A stretch of DNA of 32,602 nt, from assembly GCA_947626845.1 (NCBI GenBank), contig CANQTW010000029.1:1-32602 (forward strand). Direction: 5' to 3'. This DNA comes from an uncultured Oscillospiraceae bacterium. Its GTDB lineage: Bacteria; Bacillota; Clostridia; Oscillospirales; Oscillospiraceae. A program made the translations under genes and the position numbers. A model generated the notes under the pieces. That model saw only the letters and a list, made by a program, of their open reading frames with translations. It searched no databases and was not told where the DNA came from. Position 1 is the stretch's first letter, and each line of letters starts with the position of its first letter. Of this stretch, positions 1 to 7,764 are shown in pieces.

Positions 1-82
1 TCCCTTTGCCTGCTGGTTTTTCGGAGTGAATGGCAGATAACACTTACAAAATTCCTGTCAAATCTTATTATACGAGGAGGTA

Positions 83-190
83 ATGTCTATGAAAATCATC
101 TTGCGGATCACCGGCAGGGGGACGAAAAAGTTCCTCATGTGGCTTGCGCAGAAGCTGGAGGGAGGGAAAGGTCATGCCCGCAGACGTTGA
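83..190 (+). CDS. Short basic ORF leading the recombination operon (hypothetical, 35 aa)
   Basis: A 35-codon reading frame starts at ATG 83 with a strong Shine-Dalgarno (GAGGAGG, 74-80) just upstream. A second in-frame ATG lies at 89. It ends at TGA 188-190, overlapping the DUF932 start by 17 nt. The product is basic (start MSMKIILRITGRG, end HARRR) with no recognised domain. The ribosome-binding site is as good as those of the genes behind it, so translation is plausible. It could be a small protein, a leader peptide coupling translation to the next gene, or the remnant of a longer gene. I do not recognise a family. Confidence 0.35.
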   Translation: MSMKIILRITGRGTKKFLMWLAQKLEGGKGHARRR

Positions 191-1109
191 ATCCATGTTC
201 TATGTCCGGGAAAAGCCCTGGCATGGACTGGGGACGATGGTGGAGAGTGCGCCTTCCTCCATCGACGCCCTCACGCTGGCTGGACTTGACTGGAGCGTTA
301 TCCAGAAGGACGTACTCACCCAGGACGGAGATCCCATCCCCGGCTTCAAGGTCAATCTCCGGGACGGCGACGGCGCGGTCCTGGGCATCGTGTCCGACAG
401 GTACAGAGTAGTGCAGAATACAGACGCTTTCCGTTTTACCGACGATCTGTTAGGCGAGGGCGTGACGTATGAGACTGCCGGGGCGTTGCAGGGTGGCAGA
501 AAGGTCTGGATGCTGGCCCGGATGCCCCAGAGGTATTTCATCGCCGGGGACGAGATCGCGCCGTATCTGATGGTGATGAACTCCCACGACGGAAGCTCCG
601 GGATCAAGGTGGCCATGACGCCCATCCGGGTGGTGTGTCAGAACACCCTCAACCTGGCTCTCGGAACGGCACGGCGCACCTGGGCGGCGAAGCACACGGA
701 GAATGTCCTGTACCGGGTGCATGAGGCCAGGGAGACGCTGGAGCTTGCGGACACCTACATGAAGGAGCTGCGGCGCGGCATTGAGGAATTATCGCTAATC
801 AGGCTCTCAGACCGCAAGGCCCTGGAGCTCATGCGTGAATTCTTCCCCGTCACAAAGGATCTCTCCGATGTGCAGCGAAAGAACAACATCCGACTCTTAG
901 GGGACCTGAAGCACAGATATTGGGACGCACCGGACCTTGCCTATGTGGAGAATAACGGGTATCGGTTTGTCAACGCCGTGAGTGATTTTGCCACCCACGC
1001 GGAGCCCATCCGCAGGACAAAGAACTACAGCGAGAACCTTTTCCTGCGCACTGTTGAGGGCAACCCCATGATTGACAGGGCGTATAAGATGGTCCTGGCC
1101 GCGGCGTAA
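174..1109 (+). CDS. DUF932 domain phage/plasmid-like protein
   Basis: The 311-aa product matches the DUF932 family (phage/plasmid-like protein, TIGR03299 type). These proteins are common on phages, plasmids and conjugative elements; their biochemical role is not established. Recognisable stretches are the N-terminal PWHGLG segment, the central VMNSHDGSSG segment and the following RVVCQNTLNLAL segment. I chose ATG 174 because a purine-rich RBS (GGAGGGAAAGG) lies just before it; an upstream TTG at 144 lacks one. The gene is followed 9 nt later by the YqaJ exonuclease gene, so the two are almost certainly co-transcribed. DUF932 genes often sit beside recombination functions on mobile elements, which fits a role in element DNA maintenance (inference). 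Confidence 0.85.
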   Translation: MPADVESMFYVREKPWHGLGTMVESAPSSIDALTLAGLDWSVIQKDVLTQDGDPIPGFKVNLRDGDGAVLGIVSDRYRVVQNTDAFRFTDDLLGEGVTYETAGALQGGRKVWMLARMPQRYFIAGDEIAPYLMVMNSHDGSSGIKVAMTPIRVVCQNTLNLALGTARRTWAAKHTENVLYRVHEARETLELADTYMKELRRGIEELSLIRLSDRKALELMREFFPVTKDLSDVQRKNNIRLLGDLKHRYWDAPDLAYVENNGYRFVNAVSDFATHAEPIRRTKNYSENLFLRTVEGNPMIDRAYKMVLAAA

Positions 1110-1118
1110 GGAGGCAGT

Positions 1119-2063
1119 ATGTCATTTAAAATTTTGACCTCCACAAATAATCTTCCCTACGAGGATTGGCTGGAGTACCGCAAGCTCGGCATCGGCGGCT
1201 CGGACGCCTCCGTAGTCTGCGGGATCAGTAGATACAAGTCCCCGGTGGAGCTGTGGATGGAGAAGACAAACCAGATTCAAGGTCAGGAAGCAGGTGAAGC
1301 CGCCTATTGGGGCACGATTCTCGAATCCATTGTCAGAAATGAATTTACAAAGCGCACCGGCATGGAGGTAAAGCAGCTGGGACAGATTTTGCAAAGCGTA
1401 GAGCATCCCTTCATGCTGGCAAATCTGGACGGCGTATGCGAACACCCGGACTATGGCCCGTGTATTTTCGAGGCAAAGACGGCCTCAGCGTACAAGGCTG
1501 GCGAGTGGGACGACGCTATTCCTGATGAATACCTCTTGCAGATCCAGCACTACATGGCCGTCACGGGGTACAGAGGCACCTATATTGCCGTTCTCATCGG
1601 CGGGAACACGTTTAAGTGGAGGTTTGTCGAGCGCGATGAGGAGTTGATCTCCATGCTCATCAATCTGGAGGCTGATTTCTGGGAGCACGTTCAGAATATG
1701 ACGCCCCCGCCCCTGGACGGCTCTGATGCATCAGCAAAATTTCTGGCGGAGAGATTTCCCAACAGTGTTCCCGCGTCAAAGATTGAGCTGCCTCCCACAG
1801 CGGATAGCATACTTGCCCAGTATGAGAATGCCTGTGAGCAGCTTGAAGCCGTCACCGAGCGCAAGCAGGAGGCGGAGAACCGTTTGAAGGAAATGCTGGG
1901 CGACAACGAGGTCGGCACAGCCAACGGCAGGATCGTCACCTGGAAAAGCATCGTGCAAGACCGTCTGGACAGCAAAACATTGAAAGCGGAACATCCGACG
2001 ATCTACAAAAAATACATAAATAAAATATCCTACCGCCGTTTCTCCGTGAGAGCGGCGGTATAA
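1119..2063 (+). CDS. YqaJ-type viral recombinase / lambda exonuclease-family nuclease
   Basis: The 314-aa product belongs to the YqaJ/lambda exonuclease (PD-(D/E)XK) family, which resects dsDNA 5' ends to leave 3' ssDNA for annealing-based recombination. Visible signatures are GIGGSDAS near residues 24-31, D104 in the LANLDG segment, the E118-A-K120 catalytic motif and the QIQHYMAVTG segment (141-150). The C-terminal third (about 225-265) is charged and probably coiled-coil. ATG 1119 has an ideal AAGGAGG RBS. It lies between DUF932 and a four-cysteine protein, spaced as one operon. Such exonucleases normally work with an ssDNA-annealing partner. No RecT or Erf homologue is seen here, so the next gene is the natural partner candidate. 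Confidence 0.9.
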   Translation: MSFKILTSTNNLPYEDWLEYRKLGIGGSDASVVCGISRYKSPVELWMEKTNQIQGQEAGEAAYWGTILESIVRNEFTKRTGMEVKQLGQILQSVEHPFMLANLDGVCEHPDYGPCIFEAKTASAYKAGEWDDAIPDEYLLQIQHYMAVTGYRGTYIAVLIGGNTFKWRFVERDEELISMLINLEADFWEHVQNMTPPPLDGSDASAKFLAERFPNSVPASKIELPPTADSILAQYENACEQLEAVTERKQEAENRLKEMLGDNEVGTANGRIVTWKSIVQDRLDSKTLKAEHPTIYKKYINKISYRRFSVRAAV

Positions 2064-2077
2064 TTTTGGAGGTAAAT

Positions 2078-2836
2078 ATGGATACAACAAAGCTCAAGGA
2101 CCGTTTGGAGAACAAGGCGCGGGGACTGCAGAATCCCGTTGAGAACGTGGCTCTGACGCCCTCTGAATCCGGCTATCTGGCCCTGAACAACAATGCCCTG
2201 GATGTGATCCGGGCCAATTTGAAGAATCAGCCCCTATCCGTTGACCTTTTTGACATCGTGAAGTCTCCCTCCGGCGGCTCCACGGTGTTTGCTGTTCCCG
2301 GTCTGGCCGGAGATGAGGCGGAGAAGGAGCTCACCGGGATCATCCTGGACTACACCACGCCCCGTGCCTATTGGGACACCCCTGACCCGGTGGAGGGTAC
2401 GCCGCCGGTGTGTCTCAGCCAGAACAGCATCATCTCCCACGACGGCAAATCCTGCGCCCACTGCCCGTACAACGACTTCGGCTCCAAGGACGGGGAGAGC
2501 GCCGCCAAAGCGTGCAAGGAATCTGTTCTGATCTTCCTGCTCAGGCCCAACAGCATCATTCCGGTGCTCGTCCGTGTCCCCGTGACCAGCAAGGCAAGGT
2601 TTCTCAAATATTCCACAAGGCTTCTGAGCACCCTGACGCCCATCAGCTCCGTGGTCACAAAAATCACCCTGGAGAAGGCCACCAGTAAGGCTGGGAAGCC
2701 CTACGCACTTTTTAACTTTGAGGCCACAAGCGTTCTCAGTGCCTCCGACGCCGCCAACGCAAAGGAGTATGCCCGCCAGTTCATGGAGCTTGTAAGCTCC
2801 GCCGACATGATCCCGGACCTTGCCGAGGCGAGCTGA
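2078..2836 (+). CDS. Four-cysteine protein, candidate ssDNA-binding/annealing partner of YqaJ (function unproven)
   Basis: This 252-aa protein has no domain I can name with certainty. Four cysteines (C112, C126, C129, C146) form a C-x13-C-x2-C-x16-C pattern, with CAHCP and KACKE at its core, typical of a structural zinc or Fe-S site. The rest alternates short hydrophobic strands with charged turns, compatible with an OB-like fold, and the last residues are mildly acidic (PDLAEAS). ATG 2078 is preceded by GGAGG at 2068-2072; a TTG at 2066 lies upstream of that site. It is the gene directly after the exonuclease, the position of a Red-beta/RecT or ssDNA-binding protein in recombination operons. 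That placement is the main argument for the suggested role. Confidence 0.7.
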   Translation: MDTTKLKDRLENKARGLQNPVENVALTPSESGYLALNNNALDVIRANLKNQPLSVDLFDIVKSPSGGSTVFAVPGLAGDEAEKELTGIILDYTTPRAYWDTPDPVEGTPPVCLSQNSIISHDGKSCAHCPYNDFGSKDGESAAKACKESVLIFLLRPNSIIPVLVRVPVTSKARFLKYSTRLLSTLTPISSVVTKITLEKATSKAGKPYALFNFEATSVLSASDAANAKEYARQFMELVSSADMIPDLAEAS

Positions 2837-2847
2837 AAGAGGTCAAA

Positions 2848-3108
2848 ATGGAACCTGATGAAGAAAACCTGGACTTCCTGAATTGGCTTGCCGAAAGCCG
2901 GCAGGATCACCTGTCCCAGATTGGCATCCTCTCCTCGGAGGAATACATGACGGAGGACCTGACTGCCCTTCTGGGCCACGAGCCAACTCCTGATGAAAAA
3001 GCAGATCTGGCGATCTTCCTGGACAAGGTAATGAAGGAGCGCCAGACCATTTACATTGAGGGCGTCCGCGACGGGATACGGATGGCGAAGGAGGTCCGCA
3101 AGGCGTAA
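2848..3108 (+). CDS. Small acidic hypothetical protein (86 aa)
   Basis: An 86-aa acidic, mostly helical protein starts at ATG 2848, 11 nt after the preceding stop, with an AAAGAGG RBS. The N-terminus (MEPDEENLDFLNWLAE) and the ELTALLGHEPT-like middle suggest a soluble helical bundle; no catalytic motif is visible. It is the last gene of the operon before a hairpin at 3111-3148. Genes of this size often end recombination modules of mobile elements. I do not recognise the family. Confidence 0.65.
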   Translation: MEPDEENLDFLNWLAESRQDHLSQIGILSSEEYMTEDLTALLGHEPTPDEKADLAIFLDKVMKERQTIYIEGVRDGIRMAKEVRKA

Positions 3109-3110
3109 AG

Positions 3111-3148
3111 AATTCCCCCACGGCGCGCAATGACGCTGTGGGGGAATT
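3111..3148 (+). terminator. Strong hairpin ending the recombination operon
   Basis: A 15-bp stem (arms 3111-3125 and 3134-3148, one G-U pair) with an 8-nt loop begins 2 nt after the preceding stop codon. There is no clear T-run after it, so it may be a terminator, an mRNA-stabilising hairpin or both. Confidence 0.55.
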
Positions 3149-3177
3149 GATGTGTTACAAAAGAAACGAGCCTCAGG

Positions 3178-3257
3178 TTTGATATTCGTATTTTTAATTT
3201 TTCGCTCAACAAACCTATTAACTTTGATACAAAGCCGTGACAGGTCAGATTTGATAC
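3178..3257. repeat. Three TTTGATA-type repeats upstream of the recombinase
   Basis: TTTGATAT at 3178-3185 and TTTGATAC at 3223-3230 and 3250-3257 lie in the leader of the serine recombinase gene. Small serine resolvases usually act at a res site next to their own gene, so these could be binding half-sites. The spacing is not diagnostic and the repeats are short. Confidence 0.25.
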
Positions 3258-3270
3258 CGGGAGGTTTCGC

Positions 3271-3834
3271 ATGGGAACGGTTTATGGATATGTGCGGGTG
3301 AGCACGCCTAAACAGCATATGGAACGGCAGATCCGGAACATCCGGGCGCTTTTCCCGTCGGCTGTGATCCTTCAGGATGAGTACACAGGGACGAGGATGG
3401 AACGCCCAAGCTGGATGAGGCTGTATAAGAGGGCCGCCAAGGGAGATGTCATTGTCTTTGACAGTGTCTCCCGCATGAGCAGAAACGCCGAGGAGGGCTT
3501 TGCCATCTACGAGGAGCTTTTTCAGCGGGGCGTCTCCCTGATGTTCTTAAAGGAGCCTTATATCGATACGGAAGTCTACCGCAAGGCCATAACAAGCGGC
3601 ATCCCCCTCACAGGGACGAATGTGGATTATATCCTCGCCGGGGTCAACCAATATCTTCTGGCTCTGGCAAAGGAGCAGATCCGTCTTGCCTTTGAGCAGG
3701 CGGAAAAAGAGGTCGCGGACCTCCATCAACGCACAAGGGAGGGCATAGAGACGGCGCGTCTGAATGGAAAGCAAATCGGCTTGAAGTCCGGGACAAAGCT
3801 CACCACAAAAAATCCATTGAGGCCAAGAAGCTGA
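3271..3834 (+). CDS. Small serine recombinase (resolvase/invertase family), C-terminus frameshifted
   Basis: The 187-aa frame is a serine resolvase. It has the N-terminal YGYVRVST motif with catalytic Ser11 and Arg9, the DSVSRMSR motif (D64-R71) equivalent to the family DRLSR, and a long E-helix region (about 120-160). ATG 3271 has a GGGAGG RBS. The frame departs from expectation at a run of six A (3807-3812) and stops at 3834. Moving into the -1 frame restores 48 more residues up to TAA 3957-3959 that look like the usual C-terminal DNA-binding region. The intact protein would be about 229 aa. The gene is therefore a recent frameshift mutant, a sequencing artefact or a programmed frameshift. 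Likely roles are multimer resolution or inversion of the host element. Confidence 0.85.
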   Translation: MGTVYGYVRVSTPKQHMERQIRNIRALFPSAVILQDEYTGTRMERPSWMRLYKRAAKGDVIVFDSVSRMSRNAEEGFAIYEELFQRGVSLMFLKEPYIDTEVYRKAITSGIPLTGTNVDYILAGVNQYLLALAKEQIRLAFEQAEKEVADLHQRTREGIETARLNGKQIGLKSGTKLTTKNPLRPRS

Positions 3835-3959
3835 TACGCAAGTACAGCAAGGACTTCAACGGATCATTGAGCGACAAGGATTGTATTCGACTGGTCGGCT
3901 GCGCCAGGGGGAGCTATTATAAGTATAAACGGGAGATTCGTGAAGAAAAGGATGAGTAA
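3813..3959 (+). other. Out-of-frame C-terminal DNA-binding tail of the serine recombinase
   Basis: Read from TCC 3813 in the -1 frame, this segment encodes 48 residues without a stop. The core KDFNGSLSDKDCIRLVGCAR followed by GSYYKYKREI resembles the helix-turn-helix that closes small serine recombinases. It has no start codon or RBS of its own, so it would be expressed only by -1 slippage at 3807-3813 or if the A-run really has seven bases. Confidence 0.7.
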
Positions 3960-4185
3960 AAAAATATTCTTCTCGGAACTTTAATGTAAAGAATCAAGTG
4001 ATGCACAAAAACTACACTTGTACAACAGGTGTTATTTTATGAATCTATCAAAAACAAAATATACTATCTATAAATATAAACATTATATATACTATAATTA
4101 ATTTATATATTATATATATATATATAAATAAAGATATATTTAATAGAACATATATATGTTATATATATGAAATGAGGTTATGTAA
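3960..4185. other. Very AT-rich intergenic block, possible origin or DNA-unwinding element
   Basis: No gene is seen in these 226 nt. From about 4055 to 4180 the DNA is nearly pure A/T, with long TATATA runs and the palindrome AACATATATATGTT. At 4014-4032 an imperfect dyad (ACACTTGT / ACAGGTGT, 3-nt spacer) precedes it. The block directly precedes a gene resembling replication initiators. It may be an origin with an easily melted segment, or simply an AT-rich promoter; the sequence alone does not decide. Confidence 0.4.
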
Positions 4186-5112
4186 TTGGATACAATTGTT
4201 CTTTGCAATTATTCTACATATCAACAGAATTCCTGTAAAGAGAAACCTGTTCGAGAAGATGATATGCCCCAAAATTGTGAAGGAATAAAATATTGGGCTA
4301 AAGAAATTGATCCTGCGAAAGCCCCATGTATCTGGATAAAAATAAACTGTCACATGTTTACGAAGCACATAAATGTGACATTTGAAGACATTGCTGAAAT
4401 CAAAAGTACAGTGGAAACCCAGCTTGAACAAATGGATATGACTCTGGACGATTTTCATATAAGCCGCATCGATTACGACTATAATTTCCGGCTGGATCCT
4501 CAAAGGCGAGAGGCGCTGGTTGAGACTATGAGAGGACTTCCCAGACGGATAGGATGTATGAATAAGTCGCCGCTTTACCACAGCATTTACTTTTTCTGTA
4601 CGTCGAGACATATCCAGCTTTACGACAAGGTCCACGAGAGGGTTGAGAAAAAGAAGAAAATCATGCCATGGGAAGCGGAGGTTTGCAGGCAGGAAATTCA
4701 ATGTTTTCCAGGACATATAGCTTATGTTCGCCAATATTATGACCTGCAGCCCACTTGGGAGAATTGGGTAAATATTGACAGGCAGGCTGATTACCTGTTG
4801 AGAGCCCGTCCAATTTTCCTCAGAGGCGATTTCTACCCGCTGGGCCACGCCGTTGAGCTTGTCCAGGAAAGCAAATTATCACCAACCATGAGGGAAAGAC
4901 TTTGCGATGACCTACGACGCATTTCGAGCGGCGGTCTTGCCGTGCTGAAAACAAAATACAGCTACAACACCTACAAAGAGCATTTGGTTTGCTTTGCTGA
5001 TTTAAATATCAGTCCCCTGACACTTCCCCAAAAATATGAATATCTCGGAAAAATAGAAAATCCTTTCTTTAGTGACCGGCTTTGTCCGGCCTTTTGTTTT
5101 TGTGACGAATAG
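4186..5112 (+). CDS. Possible replication-initiation (Rep_trans/phage-Rep-like) protein
   Basis: This 308-aa protein is tentatively assigned to the replication-initiation families of rolling-circle plasmids and small phages. Supporting segments are SRIDYDYNFRLD (about 98-109), like the RID motif of Rep_trans proteins, and IQLYDKVHER followed by a charged W-E-x-E-V-C-R-Q-E-I stretch, like the family's YDK...R-x-E signature. The tyrosine-rich HIAYVRQYYDL segment could supply a catalytic tyrosine. The start is TTG 4186, with GAGGTT 8 nt upstream; ATG 4264 is an alternative with a poor RBS. The AT-rich block just upstream suits an initiator. No HUH metal motif is evident, so the assignment is only moderate. 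Confidence 0.6.
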   Translation: MDTIVLCNYSTYQQNSCKEKPVREDDMPQNCEGIKYWAKEIDPAKAPCIWIKINCHMFTKHINVTFEDIAEIKSTVETQLEQMDMTLDDFHISRIDYDYNFRLDPQRREALVETMRGLPRRIGCMNKSPLYHSIYFFCTSRHIQLYDKVHERVEKKKKIMPWEAEVCRQEIQCFPGHIAYVRQYYDLQPTWENWVNIDRQADYLLRARPIFLRGDFYPLGHAVELVQESKLSPTMRERLCDDLRRISSGGLAVLKTKYSYNTYKEHLVCFADLNISPLTLPQKYEYLGKIENPFFSDRLCPAFCFCDE

Positions 5113-5170
5113 TCATGATCTTCCAGGCAGCCTCATACCATTCATTAAGCAGAACCGAGGTGGTCCCACA

Positions 5171-5356
5171 ATGAAAAGCCGGAAGTTGAATTATCGGATC
5201 CATGATCCAAATCCTCCCGAAGTCCTGGCAAATTATCTGATTGGGCTTTTCGTGGAGGTCAACACGCCAAAAATAGAAGCGGCCATGATTGCCGCTGAAA
5301 GTCAACCAAATAGAGATGACAATAATGATGAGAGCCATCCCGCCAAAGCGGGGTGA
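5171..5356 (+). CDS. Small hypothetical protein (61 aa) of the mobile module
   Basis: A 61-aa frame starts at ATG 5171 with a GAGGTGG RBS about 8 nt upstream and ends at TGA 5354-5356. The segment KLNYRIHDPNPPEVLANYL followed by a short amphipathic helix looks like a family of very small proteins I associate with Clostridia integrative elements, often near recombinase or replication genes; its function is unknown. The frame is open further upstream to about 5072, but only the ATG with the RBS is credible. The stop codon lies inside the stem of the following terminator. Confidence 0.55.
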   Translation: MKSRKLNYRIHDPNPPEVLANYLIGLFVEVNTPKIEAAMIAAESQPNRDDNNDESHPAKAG

Positions 5357-5367
5357 CTCTTTTTTTA
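5336..5367 (+). terminator. Intrinsic terminator
   Basis: An 8-bp GC-rich stem (5336-5343 / 5348-5355, loop CAAA, one G-T pair) is followed by CTCTTTTTTTAT. It ends the Rep-like/61-aa transcript and insulates the next gene, which has its own promoter. Confidence 0.8.
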
Positions 5368-5400
5368 TAATAGATAAATTGACATAGTGTTCAAATGGAC

Positions 5401-5429
5401 TTGTTTTTTTCTTATGTATGGGATATAAT
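5401..5429 (+). promoter_or_regulatory. Sigma-A-type promoter for the AAA_14 ATPase gene
   Basis: TTGTTT (5401-5406), a 17-nt spacer and a perfect TATAAT (5424-5429) lie 55 nt before the ATPase start codon and just after the preceding terminator. Confidence 0.55.
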
Positions 5430-5484
5430 GATATAAAAGTGTGAATATAATTGTGCAATATCCCTATAAAAATGTGAGGTGCCT

Positions 5485-6831
5485 ATGGAACGGCTTATTA
5501 TGAACGATCTCCTGAGATGGAAGAACTCCAAACACCGCAAGCCTCTGATTTTGAAGGGCGTGCGGCAGGTGGGAAAGACATGGGTGCTGCGGGAGTTCGG
5601 GAGGCGGTACTATGAGAATACCGCCTACTTCAACTTCGATGAGAACGAGGATTACCGGCAGTTCTTTGAGACGACCAAGGACGTGGACCGCATCCTGCAG
5701 AACCTGATGCTGGCAAGTGGGCAGAAGATATTGCCCGAAAAGACGCTCATCATCTTCGACGAGGTTCAAGACTGTCCCAACGTCATCAATTCCATGAAGT
5801 ATTTCTGCGAGAACGCGCCCCAATACCACATTGCCTGTGCCGGGTCGCTGCTGGGCATCGCTCTTGCCAAGCCCTCGTCCTTCCCGGTGGGCAAGGTCAA
5901 CTTCATGCAGTTGGACCCCATGACCTTCACGGAGTTCCTGATGGCCAACGGCGACAAAAATCTGGCGGAATATCAGGGGAGCATCGACAAAATCGAGCCC
6001 ATCCCGGATGCCTTTTTCAATCCGCTGATGGAAAAACTCAAGATGTACTACGTCACCGGCGGGATGCCGGAGCCGGTGCTGATGTGGACGGAGGAGCGGG
6101 ACGTTGTCGCCATGCAGGAGGCTCTTTCCGGCATCATCGGCGCCTACGAGCGGGACTTTGCCAAGCATCCCAGCATCAGCGAGTTTCCGAAGATTTCGAT
6201 GATTTGGAAGTCCATCCCCTCGCAACTTGCGCGGGAAAATAAGAAGTTTATCTATAAAGTGGTGAAAGAGGGGGCACGGGCCAGGGAGTACGAGGACGCC
6301 CTGCAGTGGCTTGTAGACGCCCGGCTCGTGCATAAGGTCTACCGCAGCTCCGCGCCGCGTCTGCCCATAGCGGCCTACGATGATTTGTCGGCGTTCAAGA
6401 TTTACCTTGTGGACGTGGGCCTGCTCCGCCGTCTGGCACAGCTGTCCCCCACGGCCTTTGGAGAGGGCAATCGGCTTTTCACGGAGTTCAAGGGGGCGCT
6501 GACAGAAAACTATGTACTCCAATCCCTGATCCCTCAATTTGAGGTCATGCCCCGCTACTGGAGCCAGGTGAACCCGCCCTACGAGGTGGACTTCCTCATC
6601 CAGCGCGAGAACGACATCTTCCCCGTGGAGGTCAAATCCGAGTCCAACACCACCAGCCGCAGCCTGCGAAAGTTCAAGGAGATATTCCCGGACGAAGTCA
6701 AGCTCCGCATCCGCTTCTCTCTGGACAACCTGAAGTTGGACGGGGACGTGCTGAATATCCCCCTCTTCCTGGCGGATGAGGCAGACAGATTGATTGGCAT
6801 GGCACTGGAGCTTCTTGGGCAGGATCATTGA
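5485..6831 (+). CDS. AAA_14 / DUF4143 ATP-binding protein
   Basis: The 448-aa protein is a typical AAA_14-DUF4143 ATPase. The Walker A motif GVRQVGKT is at residues 25-32 and Walker B with D92-E93 in LIIFDEVQ; a sensor-like CAGSLLGIAL segment follows. The C-terminal DUF4143 domain contains YLVDVGLLRRL and a PD-(D/E)XK-like motif (EVDFLIQ...VEVKSE). The family is widespread in gut Firmicutes and Bacteroidetes; its cellular role is undefined, though it often lies in variable or defence regions. ATG 5485 is preceded by GAGG at 5476-5479; GTG 5479 is too close to that site. It sits alone between a terminator/promoter pair and the next operon's promoter, so it is probably monocistronic. Length is normal and no defects are seen. 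Confidence 0.9.
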   Translation: MERLIMNDLLRWKNSKHRKPLILKGVRQVGKTWVLREFGRRYYENTAYFNFDENEDYRQFFETTKDVDRILQNLMLASGQKILPEKTLIIFDEVQDCPNVINSMKYFCENAPQYHIACAGSLLGIALAKPSSFPVGKVNFMQLDPMTFTEFLMANGDKNLAEYQGSIDKIEPIPDAFFNPLMEKLKMYYVTGGMPEPVLMWTEERDVVAMQEALSGIIGAYERDFAKHPSISEFPKISMIWKSIPSQLARENKKFIYKVVKEGARAREYEDALQWLVDARLVHKVYRSSAPRLPIAAYDDLSAFKIYLVDVGLLRRLAQLSPTAFGEGNRLFTEFKGALTENYVLQSLIPQFEVMPRYWSQVNPPYEVDFLIQRENDIFPVEVKSESNTTSRSLRKFKEIFPDEVKLRIRFSLDNLKLDGDVLNIPLFLADEADRLIGMALELLGQDH

Positions 6832-6856
6832 TGTTTTTGCAATAATGTGTTATAAT
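6828..6856 (+). promoter_or_regulatory. Promoter of the type III restriction-modification operon
   Basis: TTGATG (6828-6833), a 17-nt spacer and a perfect TATAAT (6851-6856) overlap the 3' end of the ATPase gene. They are correctly placed for the membrane protein-Mod-106 aa-Res operon. No other good promoter is seen before Mod. Confidence 0.6.
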
Positions 6857-6911
6857 TCTTCGAGAAGCAAGAAAACAGATGTTGATTGTGAGAGCAGGAG
6901 TATACAGAAGA

Positions 6912-7742
6912 ATGGAGAGAATTATAAACTGGATTTTGAAGCATAGGGTTTTGACGTTCCTGATCGTAGTTGGTATCTTTGCTTTGCCTCTTTTAGCTAT
7001 TCATTTTCTGTTCTTTTTTGATGCTAAATATGATTGGCTTGCTGCAAGCTGGGACTCGGGGGACGTTCTTGGCTATGTGGCTGGGTTTGAGGCATTCTTT
7101 GGTACTGTTTTTCTTGGCCTTGCTGCATTTCGGCAGAACCAACAGATTCACAACCAACACATTGACAGTCTGGAGCCTAACCTGAGTATGCGTCTCATTG
7201 AGGACCAGTACTGCATATACTTGTTAGTTGAAAATACAGGAGAAAGCCCAGCAAAGCAAATCAGAATAGATGTTGAGGAAATAAACAATAACGGAAACGA
7301 GAACTTATCGCTTGATAATCTTTTTAAAACTGATTTTGAACTGTATCCTCACGAAATTGTGCAAGGTCGTATCGCAATGAGTGGGAGAAATATTGTTACA
7401 CGTATTTTCCCTAAAATAACTGTACATGTCTCTTATGTACGTGCCGATATCGATCGCAAGCGGGAATACACACGTACAGTAGTATATGACGGAGGATATT
7501 CCAGAAAAGTAATTGCAGATGTAAATATGGACAATCACACATTGGAATCCGACGTTGACTGTATAGCGAGAGCTTCTGTCCGAGTAGCAAATTATCTTGA
7601 TGGACACTCCGTAGCTAAATTTGATCAATTAGATATTTTATCAGGACGATCTCTGCAAAACGATTTAGTTTCTGCTATTGTTAAGAAAAGAAAAAGTCAG
7701 ATTGTCAGCCGAGAAGACACCATTAAGAAGCGCAAGCGGTAA
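6912..7742 (+). CDS. Two-helix membrane protein leading the type III R-M operon (unknown)
   Basis: This 276-aa protein has two predicted membrane helices near the N-terminus (about residues 12-36 and 53-73) and a soluble C-terminal region of about 200 residues rich in beta-strand-like segments. The end is strongly basic (KKRKR). I do not recognise a named domain. I prefer ATG 6912 because AGGAG lies at 6896-6900; ATG 6879, 11 codons upstream, is also open but has a weak RBS. The Mod gene begins 22 nt after its stop and the operon promoter lies directly upstream. It is thus transcribed with the restriction system and may be a membrane accessory or a separate effector (inference). Confidence 0.75.
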   Translation: MERIINWILKHRVLTFLIVVGIFALPLLAIHFLFFFDAKYDWLAASWDSGDVLGYVAGFEAFFGTVFLGLAAFRQNQQIHNQHIDSLEPNLSMRLIEDQYCIYLLVENTGESPAKQIRIDVEEINNNGNENLSLDNLFKTDFELYPHEIVQGRIAMSGRNIVTRIFPKITVHVSYVRADIDRKREYTRTVVYDGGYSRKVIADVNMDNHTLESDVDCIARASVRVANYLDGHSVAKFDQLDILSGRSLQNDLVSAIVKKRKSQIVSREDTIKKRKR

Positions 7743-7764
7743 AGGAAAATGGGGGAAAGAAAAC

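Noticed and set aside
44..71. TTACAA-N16-TATTAT as promoter of the first operon
   Set aside because: The expected start point would fall inside the Shine-Dalgarno at 74-80, leaving no leader; the true promoter is probably upstream of the window.
5464..6828. Long minus-strand open frame opposite the AAA_14 gene, with similar ones opposite pcrA and DUF1015
   Set aside because: They mirror well-supported genes on the other strand, lack RBSs and domains, and result from GC-rich third codon positions.
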